DNA from: Bacteriovoracia bacterium | Lineage (GTDB): Bacteria; Bdellovibrionota; Bacteriovoracia; Bacteriovoracales; Bacteriovoracaceae | Direction of reading: 5' to 3' | Length of the DNA: 64,000 bases | NCBI GenBank assembly: GCA_030431635.1 | Contig: JAUIIL010000003.1 | Coordinates: 1-64,000, forward strand | Shown: positions 7,984 to 16,775 of the stretch, piece after piece | How the letters are laid out: each line of letters starts with the position of its first letter | Position numbering within the stretch: position 1 is the first letter of the stretch | Notes under the pieces: generated by a model | Databases searched by the model: none | What the model saw: the letters and a program-made list of their open reading frames with translations, nothing else | Told to the model about the DNA's origin: nothing | Position numbers and translations under genes: made by a program

Positions 7984-10785
7984 TTATTTGAAAGTTGGAA
8001 ACTGGTTCTTAACTTCTTGAAAGTTGGTTGTAGTTTTAAGGTTATTCCCGACTGAAATACTCACTTCGGTAGGAGTTTGAATGATTTTTTCAATTACAGT
8101 TTTTTTGAAGTCCTCTTTTTTAACTTTGAGAACTTGTGCAGCAAATTTTTCTTTATAATCAAAGTCTCCATTTAAAATAAAAGCTTGGGTTTGAAGCCAA
8201 ATCATCCTCTCTTTCATACTCCTAACGGGTTGAGAAATTTGAGAGTGAATCACTTTTTTAATATGTTCAAATTTTTCTTCGTTTGTATTATCAATAAGCT
8301 TAGGAACTTCTGTTTGGATCCATGCCAGAGCTCTTTTTCTTAACTCTTTTGAAGGGTATTTTGATGACTGTATTAAAAAGTCATACCCATAGGATTTAGA
8401 AAGATAGTTATAACCACTGTGAACAATATATCCGAGTTGCTGGTTTGTTCTCATCTGAGAGTAAAACTCACTGTCAATTATGGCCGAGAGAACTCTTAAG
8501 TAACTATTAAGCACAATTTCTCTTTCCCCTAATTGAAAATGTCCATACCATGCGTTGTTATTTCCCTTGCTAAAAAAGTTAAATTCATGCAGACCAGGTG
8601 AAAAATTAACATCTTCATCATTGATAAAATTCTCTTTCGCAAGAACCTTGGCCCCGAGAGTTTGATGTATATTTTTTATGATAGGTTTAATTTCTTTAGA
8701 GTTCAAATTTCCATAAGTTAAACCCTCTATTGAAATCTCTTGGAAAACATCATTAGCGAACTGAAAAACATCTTCTTTTTTAACTTTTGAAAGAGAGCTC
8801 TTTAACTCTGAGTTTGTAAAAGAATGTTTATTAATAAGATATTTTAGCCAGTAGCCAGCTTGATGATAGGCAGGAGCTAACTCAAAATTATCAAACTCTT
8901 TTTTCATTTCAGCCAGATAAGTTTCAAATCTTTCTTGTGAAAGCTCTATCGTTTTTAGTTTTTTAATGAGATCTTCTAATAAGAGAGGTGATTTATCCGA
9001 GAATCCACTAATTTGAATTTCAATCCCTCTTGAAAAAGAAGAAACTTGAAACTTCAGTCCAGCTATATCGGCCATGTATTTCCATTCATTAAGTGTATCC
9101 GCAAGAGCTGAGAGATAAAGAGACATGATGATTTGATAATTAGGTGTTAAGTATTTTTTATGAATTAAAAAACGCAAATTCGTAATAGCGTTAGGATAGA
9201 GGAGTTGGTCATTTTGTTGGAAATAAAAAAGTCCTAACTCGTTATCTAAAATTTTCTTTGGGTATTTAGACTCTTCATCTTGTTTTAGTGAGAGATCTTC
9301 AGGAATGTAACTATTAGGCTTGGGAAGAGCAAGTGCCAATTTTTTAACTTCTAACCATTTTTCTTCTATTTCTTTTTTTACTTCTTCAACAGAGTAGTTA
9401 ATTTGGTAATACTGTTCTTTTTGGTCCGTTTGAGCATGAGGGTGTTGAAGGTAAACAGTAAGGTTTTCAGGTTTAAGAGAGTTTAAAAATTCTAAGTATT
9501 CTTTTTGTGGTTTTTGATACAGAAGTGATGCTCTTTTTTCTATATCAACATAAGGATATTCAAATAAATAATCTGCTGTTCCTGATACATCAGATAAGCT
9601 AACCTCTTTACTTCCATAAACATATTCAAGTCTTTGCGTAATATCGAGTTCATTGTAGATATAGTCCTTAAGTGAGCTTTCTTTTAATAAATGAATGTAA
9701 TTGAAAGTCATATTGATAACTTTATCGATATTTTTAAGACCCTTGTCAGTGAGAGCAATATTAATTCCAAAAGTATTTTGAAATGAAGATTCATGGGCAC
9801 CGGCTGAAAGAGAGAAGGCCAAGTTTTCTTCTTTTAATAAAGATAAAAGAGAGCCTTCTGCTTCATGTCCAATAAGGTGTCCGATGATAAAAAGAGGTTT
9901 AGATTTCCAATATTTCTCGTTTTGGGCAGGTACAGAGAAATCCAAGGCCAATCTTTGCATTTGAGTTTGAGATTGGATTTGAACGACTCTGGCTTTTTCA
10001 TAAGGTTTAACCATCTCAAATTGAGGCTCTTTTAACTTTCTATTTTCAATGGGCAAAAAATATTCTTTCGCTATTTTTTCGAGTTCGGCCAATGGTAGAG
10101 GGCTGTAGATAACAAGATTCATAAGATTGGAAGAGTAATGCCCTTGATAAAACTTAATAACATCTTCTTGTGTAATCTCTTTAAGAGTTTCGTTGTTACC
10201 AGTTGAAAACTTTCTAACTAAATGATCTTTAGGAAGCATGAGTTTTTTTATTCGATAATACCTTCTACCATCATCAAGTAAATTTTTTTGATGTTCAGAA
10301 TTAACCGCATTCTTCTCTCTTTTTAAATACTCTTTATCAAAATTTGGAGAAATAAAAAACTGAGAGAAGCGATCAATCGCGGCAACTAAATGCTCGTGAG
10401 GAATTTCAAAGTGATAGTTGGTATTCTCTGTCGCTGTGTAAGCATTAAAACTACCTTGATGAGAAGTAAAAAACTCTTGATAATCTCCTACTTGAGGGTA
10501 TTTTTTTGTTCCTAAAAAGAGCATGTGTTCAAGAAAGTGGGCCATTCCTTCCTGACCGACGGGGTCAGAGGCACTTCCCACCTTTACACTTAAAGAGACC
10601 ATAGATTTTTTAATATTAGAAGTTGATACTAAAAGAACTTTGAGTCCATTTTCTAACTCATAAAACTTCTTTTTTTCAGTTTCATTAAACTTTTTTAAAT
10701 TCTCTACTTTTTGAGTTAGAACATCTTGATGATTATTTTTGTTACATGAAATAAATAAAAAGCAGCACAAAATTAAGGCCTTCAT
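7984..10785 (-). CDS. M16 (insulinase/pitrilysin) family zinc protease, lipoprotein (933 aa)
   Basis: The signal has a lipobox (LFISC, Cys14), so the protein is probably lipid-anchored in the periplasm. The inverted zinc motif HFLEH (H83-H87) is present in the family block GMAHFLEHMLFLGTKKYP. The distal Glu ligand lies in REKNAVNSEHQKN. NAYTATENTNYHFEI is the usual strand/helix after the active site. The length and four-domain layout fit the single-chain insulinase/pitrilysin type rather than the shorter M16B type. A second substrate-binding region is near the C-terminus (NQQLGYIVHSGY, matching the family's RtxeQLGY). It probably degrades peptides in the envelope. Confidence 0.92.
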   Translation of the reverse strand: MKALILCCFLFISCNKNNHQDVLTQKVENLKKFNETEKKKFYELENGLKVLLVSTSNIKKSMVSLSVKVGSASDPVGQEGMAHFLEHMLFLGTKKYPQVGDYQEFFTSHQGSFNAYTATENTNYHFEIPHEHLVAAIDRFSQFFISPNFDKEYLKREKNAVNSEHQKNLLDDGRRYYRIKKLMLPKDHLVRKFSTGNNETLKEITQEDVIKFYQGHYSSNLMNLVIYSPLPLAELEKIAKEYFLPIENRKLKEPQFEMVKPYEKARVVQIQSQTQMQRLALDFSVPAQNEKYWKSKPLFIIGHLIGHEAEGSLLSLLKEENLAFSLSAGAHESSFQNTFGINIALTDKGLKNIDKVINMTFNYIHLLKESSLKDYIYNELDITQRLEYVYGSKEVSLSDVSGTADYLFEYPYVDIEKRASLLYQKPQKEYLEFLNSLKPENLTVYLQHPHAQTDQKEQYYQINYSVEEVKKEIEEKWLEVKKLALALPKPNSYIPEDLSLKQDEESKYPKKILDNELGLFYFQQNDQLLYPNAITNLRFLIHKKYLTPNYQIIMSLYLSALADTLNEWKYMADIAGLKFQVSSFSRGIEIQISGFSDKSPLLLEDLIKKLKTIELSQERFETYLAEMKKEFDNFELAPAYHQAGYWLKYLINKHSFTNSELKSSLSKVKKEDVFQFANDVFQEISIEGLTYGNLNSKEIKPIIKNIHQTLGAKVLAKENFINDEDVNFSPGLHEFNFFSKGNNNAWYGHFQLGEREIVLNSYLRVLSAIIDSEFYSQMRTNQQLGYIVHSGYNYLSKSYGYDFLIQSSKYPSKELRKRALAWIQTEVPKLIDNTNEEKFEHIKKVIHSQISQPVRSMKERMIWLQTQAFILNGDFDYKEKFAAQVLKVKKEDFKKTVIEKIIQTPTEVSISVGNNLKTTTNFQEVKNQFPTFK

Positions 10786-10823
10786 AGTTTTCCTAAGATT
10801 AAAAAAGTTTATATTGATGAGAA

Positions 10824-11303
10824 TTATTCGGCTTTTGAACCAGCTCTAAGTTCGGTAATATAAGCCGCAAGGTCTTTAAAATCATTTTCAGTAAGGCCTT
10901 TTAGATATGGGTTCATTTTTTCATTTACCCTTTCACCTTTTTTCATTTTATTAAGCTGATCAACAATATACCAATCGTGTTGACCGGCAATAACAGGAGC
11001 TTCTTCTTTTGGGTTTCCTTGTCCGAATTCTCCATGACAGCGGATACACTCACCTTTACCTGTATAGATAGCATGAGCTCTTTTCAGTTGTTCTGAGCTA
11101 AGAACAACAGCCTTGGGTTGAGAAACTTCGACTTCAACTTCTTCTGTCTCTGCTTCATTTCTAGGCTTTGCTTCTTTTTTGGCCACGAGGTTTTTTTGAG
11201 AAAGATCCCTTGAGTTATTAAAAAACTTTTTATAACCAGATAGCGAAACAGCTCCAATGGTAAGAGCGATAAAAAAAAGAAACAAAACTAACCGTGATTC
11301 CAT
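10824..11303 (-). CDS. Membrane-anchored monohaem cytochrome c (159 aa)
   Basis: One N-terminal hydrophobic helix (residues ~4-23) acts as anchor, followed by a Glu/Val-rich linker and a single haem-binding CxxCH (C86-IRC-H90, ECIRCHGEFGQGN). A Met for the sixth ligand is likely in VNEKMNPYLKGLT, and DFKDLAAYITEL is the typical C-terminal helix of class I small cytochromes (c553/c4-like). Its role would be electron transfer in the periplasm. It is 38 bases upstream of the M16 gene on the same strand and may share a transcript. Confidence 0.88.
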   Translation of the reverse strand: MESRLVLFLFFIALTIGAVSLSGYKKFFNNSRDLSQKNLVAKKEAKPRNEAETEEVEVEVSQPKAVVLSSEQLKRAHAIYTGKGECIRCHGEFGQGNPKEEAPVIAGQHDWYIVDQLNKMKKGERVNEKMNPYLKGLTENDFKDLAAYITELRAGSKAE

Positions 11304-11373
11304 AGCAACCTTAATATTATCAAAGAGTTATCTTATGAAGTATAATTGATCCCTATTTATTTTACAATAGAAG

Positions 11374-11874
11374 TTAGTAAGTTAGGAGAGATTTAACTTT
11401 GATTCCTTCCTCGTCTAATCTGTTTAAAAACTTCAAATTGATTAAAACAGCAATATCTTGAACATCATAGCCTGCTTTTTTGCAAAGCGAAAGAGACGCT
11501 TTGAGAGTTCCCCCTGTGGCCAGTACATCATCAAGAATGACGAGGGGCCCTTTTTCTTTCGAAGGATGAATTTCTAGTGTATCGCTACCATACTCTAGGC
11601 CATAGCTTTCGCTAATAGTTGGAGGAGGGAGTTTCCCTTTTTTTCTAATGGGAACAAATCCAAGACTCTTTTTTGCTGCCAACGCGGATGCGAGAATGAA
11701 ACCCCTTGATTCAATACCGGCAACGTATTGAACTCCTGTCCAATCAATTTGTTTTTCAAGTTCACTGATGACTTCAGAAAATTTGAATTTAAGTAGAGGT
11801 GATACATCCTTAAAGGTAACACCTTTTTGGGGAAAATCAGGAATATTTGTAATGAAATCTTCGAATTGATTCAT
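11374..11874 (-). CDS. apt: Adenine phosphoribosyltransferase
   Basis: Converts adenine and PRPP to AMP in purine salvage (cytoplasm). The 166-residue length is normal. Family signatures are present: FKDVSPLL near the N-terminus, GIESRGFILASALA, VPIRKKGKLP and the PRPP-binding motif LVILDDVLATGGTL (residues ~111-124). A small inverted repeat just before the gene (GCCTTT / AAAGGC, 11881-11895) contains the AAGG ribosome site and might modulate translation. Confidence 0.95.
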   Translation of the reverse strand: MNQFEDFITNIPDFPQKGVTFKDVSPLLKFKFSEVISELEKQIDWTGVQYVAGIESRGFILASALAAKKSLGFVPIRKKGKLPPPTISESYGLEYGSDTLEIHPSKEKGPLVILDDVLATGGTLKASLSLCKKAGYDVQDIAVLINLKFLNRLDEEGIKVKSLLTY

Positions 11875-11880
11875 AGGTTT

Positions 11881-11895
11881 GCCTTTTTTAAAGGC
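11881..11895 (-). promoter_or_regulatory. Small hairpin over the apt ribosome-binding site
   Basis: GCCTTT / AAAGGC with a 3-base loop lies between the upstream gene's stop and the apt ATG. The 3' arm on the minus strand (AAAGGC) is the only purine-rich ribosome site available for apt. Confidence 0.3.
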
Positions 11896-11912
11896 ATTTT
11901 ATGTTTTTTTAT

Positions 11913-13832
11913 CTAAAAGTCCAAGTGTAAGTACTCAAAACCAATAAAAACTCCCGTTTCACTAAGCTGAGAATCACCGCCAGGATAGTTAATAATACCC
12001 TGTCTAAAATTGGCCCCAAGACTAAAGAAGATATTTTTAAAAAGAGGATAGGAAGCCTTTGTTTTGAATTCATACCAAAATCCGTCTCCATCACCTCCTG
12101 TTGAACCTAGGTCGAAACGAGCTTGTGCATTGTAAATCCTGGCCAGGGCAACGTCATAGTTTAAAATCACTTTTTTATATTTCTTCATAGCGGATAATTC
12201 TAAGGGAATGGATATTAGATAAATATCACCGATTGATTTATTGGAAGGAACTTTAAAGTTTTTCCGTGTATAGCCAGCAGAGAGCTCAATTCTATCAGCA
12301 AAAGAAAAATTTTTTTGATAGTGACGTGAATACATTAAAGACCATTCGCTCATTTGTCCTGTTGTTATAGTGGAAGAGTTAGTGGAGAGTGAAGTGACAG
12401 AGTATCTGTAATCATAAGTATAAAAGTATCCCTTAAGTCCCCATTTTCTTTTTTCAGACCACCATTTAGCGTGAACGTTTTGAAAACTAAAAGCTTCAGA
12501 ATCACTTCTTCCTGCAGAAGAAATACTTGTATCTGAATCTAGTTCCATTCTTTTGCTTTCAAAATGCAGGGCCACTTCAAGATTGTTTTGTTTTTTAATT
12601 TTTCTCTCTAAACTCTGTTGGAAAGCTTCGTTAAAGTCTGGTTGGTATCGTCCTATATATAAAATTTGATTGTCTGGTTTCCATTCAAAAACTTTGAAGT
12701 AATCAGGGCGTATGCTTTCAACTATTAATTCATGGAGTTTGTCTTGGTTGTTTTTTTCAAGGTTATTATACTTGGTCTTTGCAATCTCTATATCATCTTT
12801 AAAATAAGTAATGATAATACTAGGATGATAGTTTCCCCATTCATACTTTGAGTATTGTTTTTGTAGAAAATTAACATAAGCTTGACCAGGATCTTTGTAC
12901 TGCATTTTAGTATAGACGGAATCATGGATAACAAAACTATTTGAATCTCGTACGATAGAGGTGAGTAGTTCTTTTCTAAAAATGGAGTCTTGTAATTGAA
13001 GATTAGCTTCCCCTGATGAATAGATAAGTTTAGTTTGAAGAGGTAAAGCAAGATCGTTGCTAAGGGTAATATCCTTGTTATCTTGGCAAATAGTGAGGGT
13101 ATTTTTTAATGAGCTATAGACACAATAGGCCGATGAATACTTTTGAAGGAATTGTAGTTTTTTTTCTTCAAGGAGTTCGTTGCTGAATTTAAAGCTGACA
13201 CCATTAACTTGAAAAAAACTTCCAATCCTAGATTTTTCTTGCAGTTGAATTTCTTTTGAGAAGACGACCTCTTTGATATGGCCCCAATAAAGAATTTCAT
13301 GTTCAATGTTTTTTATAATTGAAATTTTTGTTTCTTTAGGCGTATCTTTTTTTAATTCAAAAAACTGTCCGTTTTTAATAAAGCCAACTGTTGTATGAGA
13401 TATAAAATCTCTTGTGATATTACCTTCGCCCTTGTATGAATAATGGGAAAGAAATCCACCTTCTACGGCAAAATCACAATCAAGTTTTTGGCAAAGCTTT
13501 TGTGTGAACTCTTTATTTTGAAGTGGAGTGAGTTCTGGAAAATCAAGGATAAGTTTTACTCTTCCTTTGAAGCCAATGAAGAAACGCTGCTTAAGAGGTT
13601 TATCTACAACGTCTTTAATAATAATGAGTTTTTTGTCATCAAAAAGTTTTTTGATCCAAAAAGAAACAATCTTTTTATCTTCAGGATGCATTTTCTTAGA
13701 TAGGGTAATACCAAGTAAATACTGTGAGTTCTTAAATACAGAGAAACGAATAGGGGTAAGTTCTTTTGGTAATTGTGAATATGCGCCAAAAGCAAACAGA
13801 AGCAAAAATAATATATGCTTGATTAAACTCAT
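11913..13832 (-). CDS. Secreted protein with C-terminal outer-membrane barrel (639 aa)
   Basis: The signal peptide is MSLIKHILFLLLFAFGAYS. Residues ~20-400 form a soluble alpha/beta region of no recognised family, containing two Cys in QKLCQKLDCDF. Residues ~410-639 show alternating strands and aromatics (WGLKGYFYTYDYRYSV, GYTRKNFKVPS, FFSLGANFRQGI), and the chain ends in Phe (FEYLHLDF), the usual signature of a barrel inserted by the BAM machinery. It may be a surface-exposed or porin-like protein. The divergent neighbour is the HD-GYP regulator 208 bases away; that gap is AT-rich and holds no gene I can see. Confidence 0.8.
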   Translation of the reverse strand: MSLIKHILFLLLFAFGAYSQLPKELTPIRFSVFKNSQYLLGITLSKKMHPEDKKIVSFWIKKLFDDKKLIIIKDVVDKPLKQRFFIGFKGRVKLILDFPELTPLQNKEFTQKLCQKLDCDFAVEGGFLSHYSYKGEGNITRDFISHTTVGFIKNGQFFELKKDTPKETKISIIKNIEHEILYWGHIKEVVFSKEIQLQEKSRIGSFFQVNGVSFKFSNELLEEKKLQFLQKYSSAYCVYSSLKNTLTICQDNKDITLSNDLALPLQTKLIYSSGEANLQLQDSIFRKELLTSIVRDSNSFVIHDSVYTKMQYKDPGQAYVNFLQKQYSKYEWGNYHPSIIITYFKDDIEIAKTKYNNLEKNNQDKLHELIVESIRPDYFKVFEWKPDNQILYIGRYQPDFNEAFQQSLERKIKKQNNLEVALHFESKRMELDSDTSISSAGRSDSEAFSFQNVHAKWWSEKRKWGLKGYFYTYDYRYSVTSLSTNSSTITTGQMSEWSLMYSRHYQKNFSFADRIELSAGYTRKNFKVPSNKSIGDIYLISIPLELSAMKKYKKVILNYDVALARIYNAQARFDLGSTGGDGDGFWYEFKTKASYPLFKNIFFSLGANFRQGIINYPGGDSQLSETGVFIGFEYLHLDF

Positions 13833-14040
13833 CCTAAGTCTTCCTTTCCCTGAACAGTTCGTCTTAAAGGGATCGAATAATTAAGTTGAGGTGAGCTTGA
13901 GGAATTTTTTTCTTTTATGTTAAAAAACTAAACTAAAAAGATCGGAATTGATTGTTAAGAATAAATTAAAAAAGATAATTTAACCTCCAACATGTTGATT
14001 AATGATTAAATAAAACCGTAATGAGTGTACGGAAATTATT

Positions 14041-15348
14041 ATGAAAGTTCTTATTGTTGAAGATGAAAAAGAAATTTTAGATTTATTGAAATTTAGTATT
14101 GATTTCAACCTCAAAGGTGCACAAATTCACTCTGTTTCCAATCATGAAGAGGGAGTTAAGTTCTTTGAAGAAGCGTCAAACCTAGATTTAGTCATGTGTG
14201 ATCATGATATATCAGGAAGTTGTCGTGATTTTATTCACAAAATTAGGATCGTTAGTAAAGAGGCCAAAATAGCCATCGTGAGTTCAGTTGAAAAAGTTTT
14301 TATTAAAGATATAGATCACAAAGATATTTATCACTTTATTGATAAATCAAGTATTACTTCTGATGTCGAAGATCTCATTCAAAAGTTTGGAACAACGGAT
14401 GATTTTCAACGAAATAATAGAAGTTATGTACCGATCGGAATTAACCTTTTAAAAGCTATTGGAATTTGCCCTTCTGATATTTTCATAAAAATTAGTAGCG
14501 AAAAATATATTAAAATCCACAGAGAAAAAGACGTTTTTACGGATGAAGAGGTGAGAAGCTATCAAAGAAAGGAAATTGATTTTCTTTATATTTTAAAAAC
14601 AGAACAAAATAAATCACTTGATATTATTCAGGATCATATTAACTTTCTTCTTTCTCATAAAAAAGGACCTGTTAATCTCGAGGATACCCTAGTGGTGAAC
14701 AAACTTATTTTTAATGCAGGAAGAGAATTTGGCATTAACGAACAGTTAATGGAAATGACGGCCGGAAATACTAAAATGGCAATGAGTATTATTAACTCAA
14801 ATGATGAATTAAAAAATAAGCTGGCTTTTCTTTTTGAAAACTCACACAATTACATTCCTAGTCACAGTCTTGGACTTTCTATTTTGACTTGCTGTTTGGC
14901 CAAAGAGTTAGGCTGGGGATCGGATGCGACTTTTTGCAAACTCACTTTTGCTAGCCTCGTTCACGATCTAACATTAAGCGATACAGAAGCAACAGAGTAT
15001 GAAATTTTAAAAACAAATGATGAAGTCTTTCAAGAGCATCCCTCTGAGCTTGCTTCACTTGTGAGCAAAATTAATAATGTTCCTCCAGACGTTGATAGAA
15101 TCATTTTAGAACATCATGAGTTACCTGACGGTTCTGGTTTTCCTTTGGGAAAACCATATTCACTGCTTTATCCTCTATCTTGTTTATTTATAACCTCTCA
15201 TAGAATAATTGACTTGATTATTGAATCCAAACGCAAAGGCATTAACCTTACACAGCAGTCAGTTATTGAAGTCCTTGAAAATGAAGGGTTTAACAAAGGT
15301 ACATTTAAAAAAATCTTGAAGGCCCTTGAGAGAATTACTTTGTTTTGA
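14041..15348 (+). CDS. Response regulator with HD-GYP-type output domain (435 aa)
   Basis: The N-terminal receiver domain has acidic residues in IVEDEKE (D7/E8), a probable phospho-acceptor D54 in MCDHDISGS, and VSSVEK in the Thr/Ser region. A central helical region follows. The C-terminal HD domain keeps the metal-ligand pattern H275, H308-D309 (SLVHDL), H333 (FQEHP), H358-H359 and D363 (HHELPDGSGFP). The signature reads GSGFP rather than GxGYP. HD-GYP enzymes hydrolyse cyclic di-GMP, so a signalling role in the cytoplasm is likely. The ligand set appears complete, so it is plausibly active. No partner kinase is adjacent. Confidence 0.85.
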   Translation: MKVLIVEDEKEILDLLKFSIDFNLKGAQIHSVSNHEEGVKFFEEASNLDLVMCDHDISGSCRDFIHKIRIVSKEAKIAIVSSVEKVFIKDIDHKDIYHFIDKSSITSDVEDLIQKFGTTDDFQRNNRSYVPIGINLLKAIGICPSDIFIKISSEKYIKIHREKDVFTDEEVRSYQRKEIDFLYILKTEQNKSLDIIQDHINFLLSHKKGPVNLEDTLVVNKLIFNAGREFGINEQLMEMTAGNTKMAMSIINSNDELKNKLAFLFENSHNYIPSHSLGLSILTCCLAKELGWGSDATFCKLTFASLVHDLTLSDTEATEYEILKTNDEVFQEHPSELASLVSKINNVPPDVDRIILEHHELPDGSGFPLGKPYSLLYPLSCLFITSHRIIDLIIESKRKGINLTQQSVIEVLENEGFNKGTFKKILKALERITLF

Positions 15349-15386
15349 AAACCAACTGAAAAATTTTTCTCTAGAAACAGCACGGA

Positions 15387-15415
15387 GTGATCCGATCGCC
15401 GAAATGACTTATAAT
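15387..15415 (+). promoter_or_regulatory. Candidate sigma-70-type promoter for the 71-aa gene
   Basis: A perfect TATAAT at 15410-15415 lies 17 bases after a weak -35 (GTGATC, 15387-15392) and ~23 bases before the ATG at 15438, with GAGAGGAT as ribosome site. Confidence 0.5.
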
Positions 15416-15437
15416 AGGGCTTAGAGAGGATCGAAAC

Positions 15438-15653
15438 ATGGAAACACACGCCAAGGTTTTAAAACTTTTTAAGAGTACGGTAGATCAGGATATCATTCTA
15501 TCACGTCTTAGTTCAGTTAACGAGATACTTAATCAATGTGACAATGATGAAATTTTAGATATTGTCCAAAATAAAGTTCTCGAAGCAATTGATTGGTACA
15601 GTCGGTATTGTGATATGAATGGATACGAGGTCTTAAAAAGCCACAATGATTAA
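15438..15653 (+). CDS. Small hypothetical protein (71 aa)
   Basis: Begins METHAKVLKLFKSTVDQDI and ends MNGYEVLKSHND; it is soluble, helical and acidic, with no signal peptide. The gene has its own perfect -10 box, a ribosome site (GAGAGGAT) and a terminator hairpin that overlaps its stop codon, which together make it a convincing short gene. I do not recognise the family. It lies downstream of the HD-GYP regulator and could be part of that signalling unit, but it has an independent promoter. Confidence 0.7.
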   Translation: METHAKVLKLFKSTVDQDIILSRLSSVNEILNQCDNDEILDIVQNKVLEAIDWYSRYCDMNGYEVLKSHND

Positions 15654-15682
15654 TCTTTTTATTAGATTGTGGGTATTTTTTT
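15641..15682 (+). terminator. Terminator of the 71-aa gene
   Basis: CCACAAT (15641-15647) pairs with ATTGTGG (15666-15672), with partial inner pairing, and is followed by a T run at 15674-15682. The left arm includes the last codons of the gene. Confidence 0.7.
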
Positions 15683-15852
15683 AATCTATTTTTTTTAACT
15701 CTAAAGAAAGAGTAGTATCCCTTTATTCCAAGATTAAGTTGAATAACTTAACAAGGATGTCTTTGGATTGAAGAGAGGGTGAAATTTTTCACTATCCCCG
15801 AAGAGGAATTTCACGAGTTTTTGTGAGGGCCATCAAGGCCCTCTTTTATTTT
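15683..15852 (+). ncRNA. Candidate small RNA between two terminators
   Basis: There is no plausible reading frame here, yet the stretch ends in a strong + strand terminator and starts after another. It contains inverted repeats TTAAGTT / AACTTAA (15734-15751), GTGAAA / TTTCAC around 15779-15791, and a second ATTTCAC copy. A promoter is not obvious. It could instead be the end of read-through transcript from the 71-aa gene. Confidence 0.3.
15825..15852 (+). terminator. Strong rho-independent terminator
   Basis: 7-bp GC-rich stem GAGGGCC / GGCCCTC with loop ATCAA, followed by TTTTATTTTT on the + strand. It overlaps the 3' end of gpmA, which runs the other way. Confidence 0.8.
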
Positions 15853-16517
15853 TGAAGAAAACGGTAATCAGTTCCTTTTAAAGAATCATCTAACTCGCAA
15901 ATAACAGGAGTTGCAGTAGGAATCTCAAGTTGAATGATATCATCATTTGAAATTTCGAAAATATACTTCATAAGGGCCCTGAGACTGTTCCCATGGGCAA
16001 CAATAAGAACTTTCTGATCTTGCCTCACTAGAGGGGCGATCTCTTCTTTCCAATAGGGAATGACACGTTCAACAGTTGTTTTTAAACTTTCACCGTAGCA
16101 AAGTGGAACATCAAGTTCTCGGCTTAAATTTTGGGCCTGAGTTTCATCCATCTTAGGTGGAAGAGTATCATAGGATCTTCTCCAAGTTTTAACTTGTTCT
16201 GCTCCATGCTTTTGAGTTGTTTCTTCTTTGTTAAGTCCGGTTAAGCCACCGTAGTGTCTTTCATTAAGTTTCCAACTGGAGATAGGAGTTAGGCTTGTTC
16301 CCATCTGTTCTTGAATAATTCGTGCTGTATTTTGTGCTCTGATGAGTTCAGAGGTAAATAATGTATCAAAGTGAAAGTGCCCATCGAGCAAAAGTTGAGC
16401 TGCTTCTTTGGCCTCTTGTTTTCCTTTCTCAGACAAATCGATATTCATCCAACCTGTAAAGCGGTTTTCTTTATTCCAAATACTTTGCCCATGTCTAATA
16501 AGAATAAGTTGATGCAC
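15846..16517 (-). CDS. gpmA: 2,3-bisphosphoglycerate-dependent phosphoglycerate mutase
   Basis: Interconverts 3- and 2-phosphoglycerate in glycolysis. The phospho-histidine loop LIRHGQSIWN is at the N-terminus, followed by NRFTGWMNIDLSEKG, TSELIRAQNTA, LNERHYGGLTGLNK and VAHGNSLRALMKY with the second catalytic His. Length fits the dimeric cofactor-dependent type. I choose the GTG at 16517 because an AAGGAG ribosome site lies 6 bases upstream; an in-frame ATG at 16550 would add 11 residues (MVHNHLKKELK) but has no comparable site and sits close to the 22-bp palindrome. Expression is probably divergent from the small lipoprotein gene. Confidence 0.93.
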   Translation of the reverse strand: MHQLILIRHGQSIWNKENRFTGWMNIDLSEKGKQEAKEAAQLLLDGHFHFDTLFTSELIRAQNTARIIQEQMGTSLTPISSWKLNERHYGGLTGLNKEETTQKHGAEQVKTWRRSYDTLPPKMDETQAQNLSRELDVPLCYGESLKTTVERVIPYWKEEIAPLVRQDQKVLIVAHGNSLRALMKYIFEISNDDIIQLEIPTATPVICELDDSLKGTDYRFLQK

Positions 16518-16563
16518 CTTAAGCTCCTTTTTGAGGTGATTATGTACCATTTAAAGGAGTTAT

Positions 16564-16585
16564 GTAAAATACTTAAGTATTTTAC
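16564..16585. promoter_or_regulatory. Perfect 22-bp palindrome in a divergent promoter region
   Basis: The sequence GTAAAATACTT / AAGTATTTTAC is symmetrical over all 22 bases. It lies between gpmA (minus) and the small lipoprotein gene at 16616 (plus). The position and perfect symmetry suggest an operator for a dimeric regulator acting on one or both genes. Confidence 0.5.
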
Positions 16586-16615
16586 TCAAATTCCGATAAG
16601 GGGGAAGGAGGTTAA

Positions 16616-16774
16616 ATGATTGTAATTAGGCTTCTTTTTTTAGTCACTCTTCTTTCTTGTCAACAACCTTCCAAAGGTAGGCTTCCAGCTTCCATCGATA
16701 AAAAAGAGAAATTCCAGTTTCCAGAAGAAAAAAATAAAAATCCTTATAAGAAAAGAAGTAAACTTGTCGTTTAA
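16616..16774 (+). CDS. Small lipoprotein (52 aa)
   Basis: ATG at 16616 with an excellent ribosome site (GGAAGGAGG). The product starts MIVIRLLFLVTLLSC, a lipoprotein signal with lipobox LLSC (Cys15), then a short basic and charged mature part (QQPSKGRLPASIDKKEK... ending KKRSKLVV). The mature peptide is only ~38 residues. It is likely anchored in the periplasm; function unknown. It is convergent with the CheY-like gene, only one base apart. Confidence 0.7.
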   Translation: MIVIRLLFLVTLLSCQQPSKGRLPASIDKKEKFQFPEEKNKNPYKKRSKLVV

Positions 16775-16775
16775 T

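Noticed and set aside
16518-16550. Upstream ATG as gpmA start
   Set aside because: No ribosome site at a suitable distance; the GTG at 16517 has AAGGAG six bases upstream and matches the usual N-terminus.
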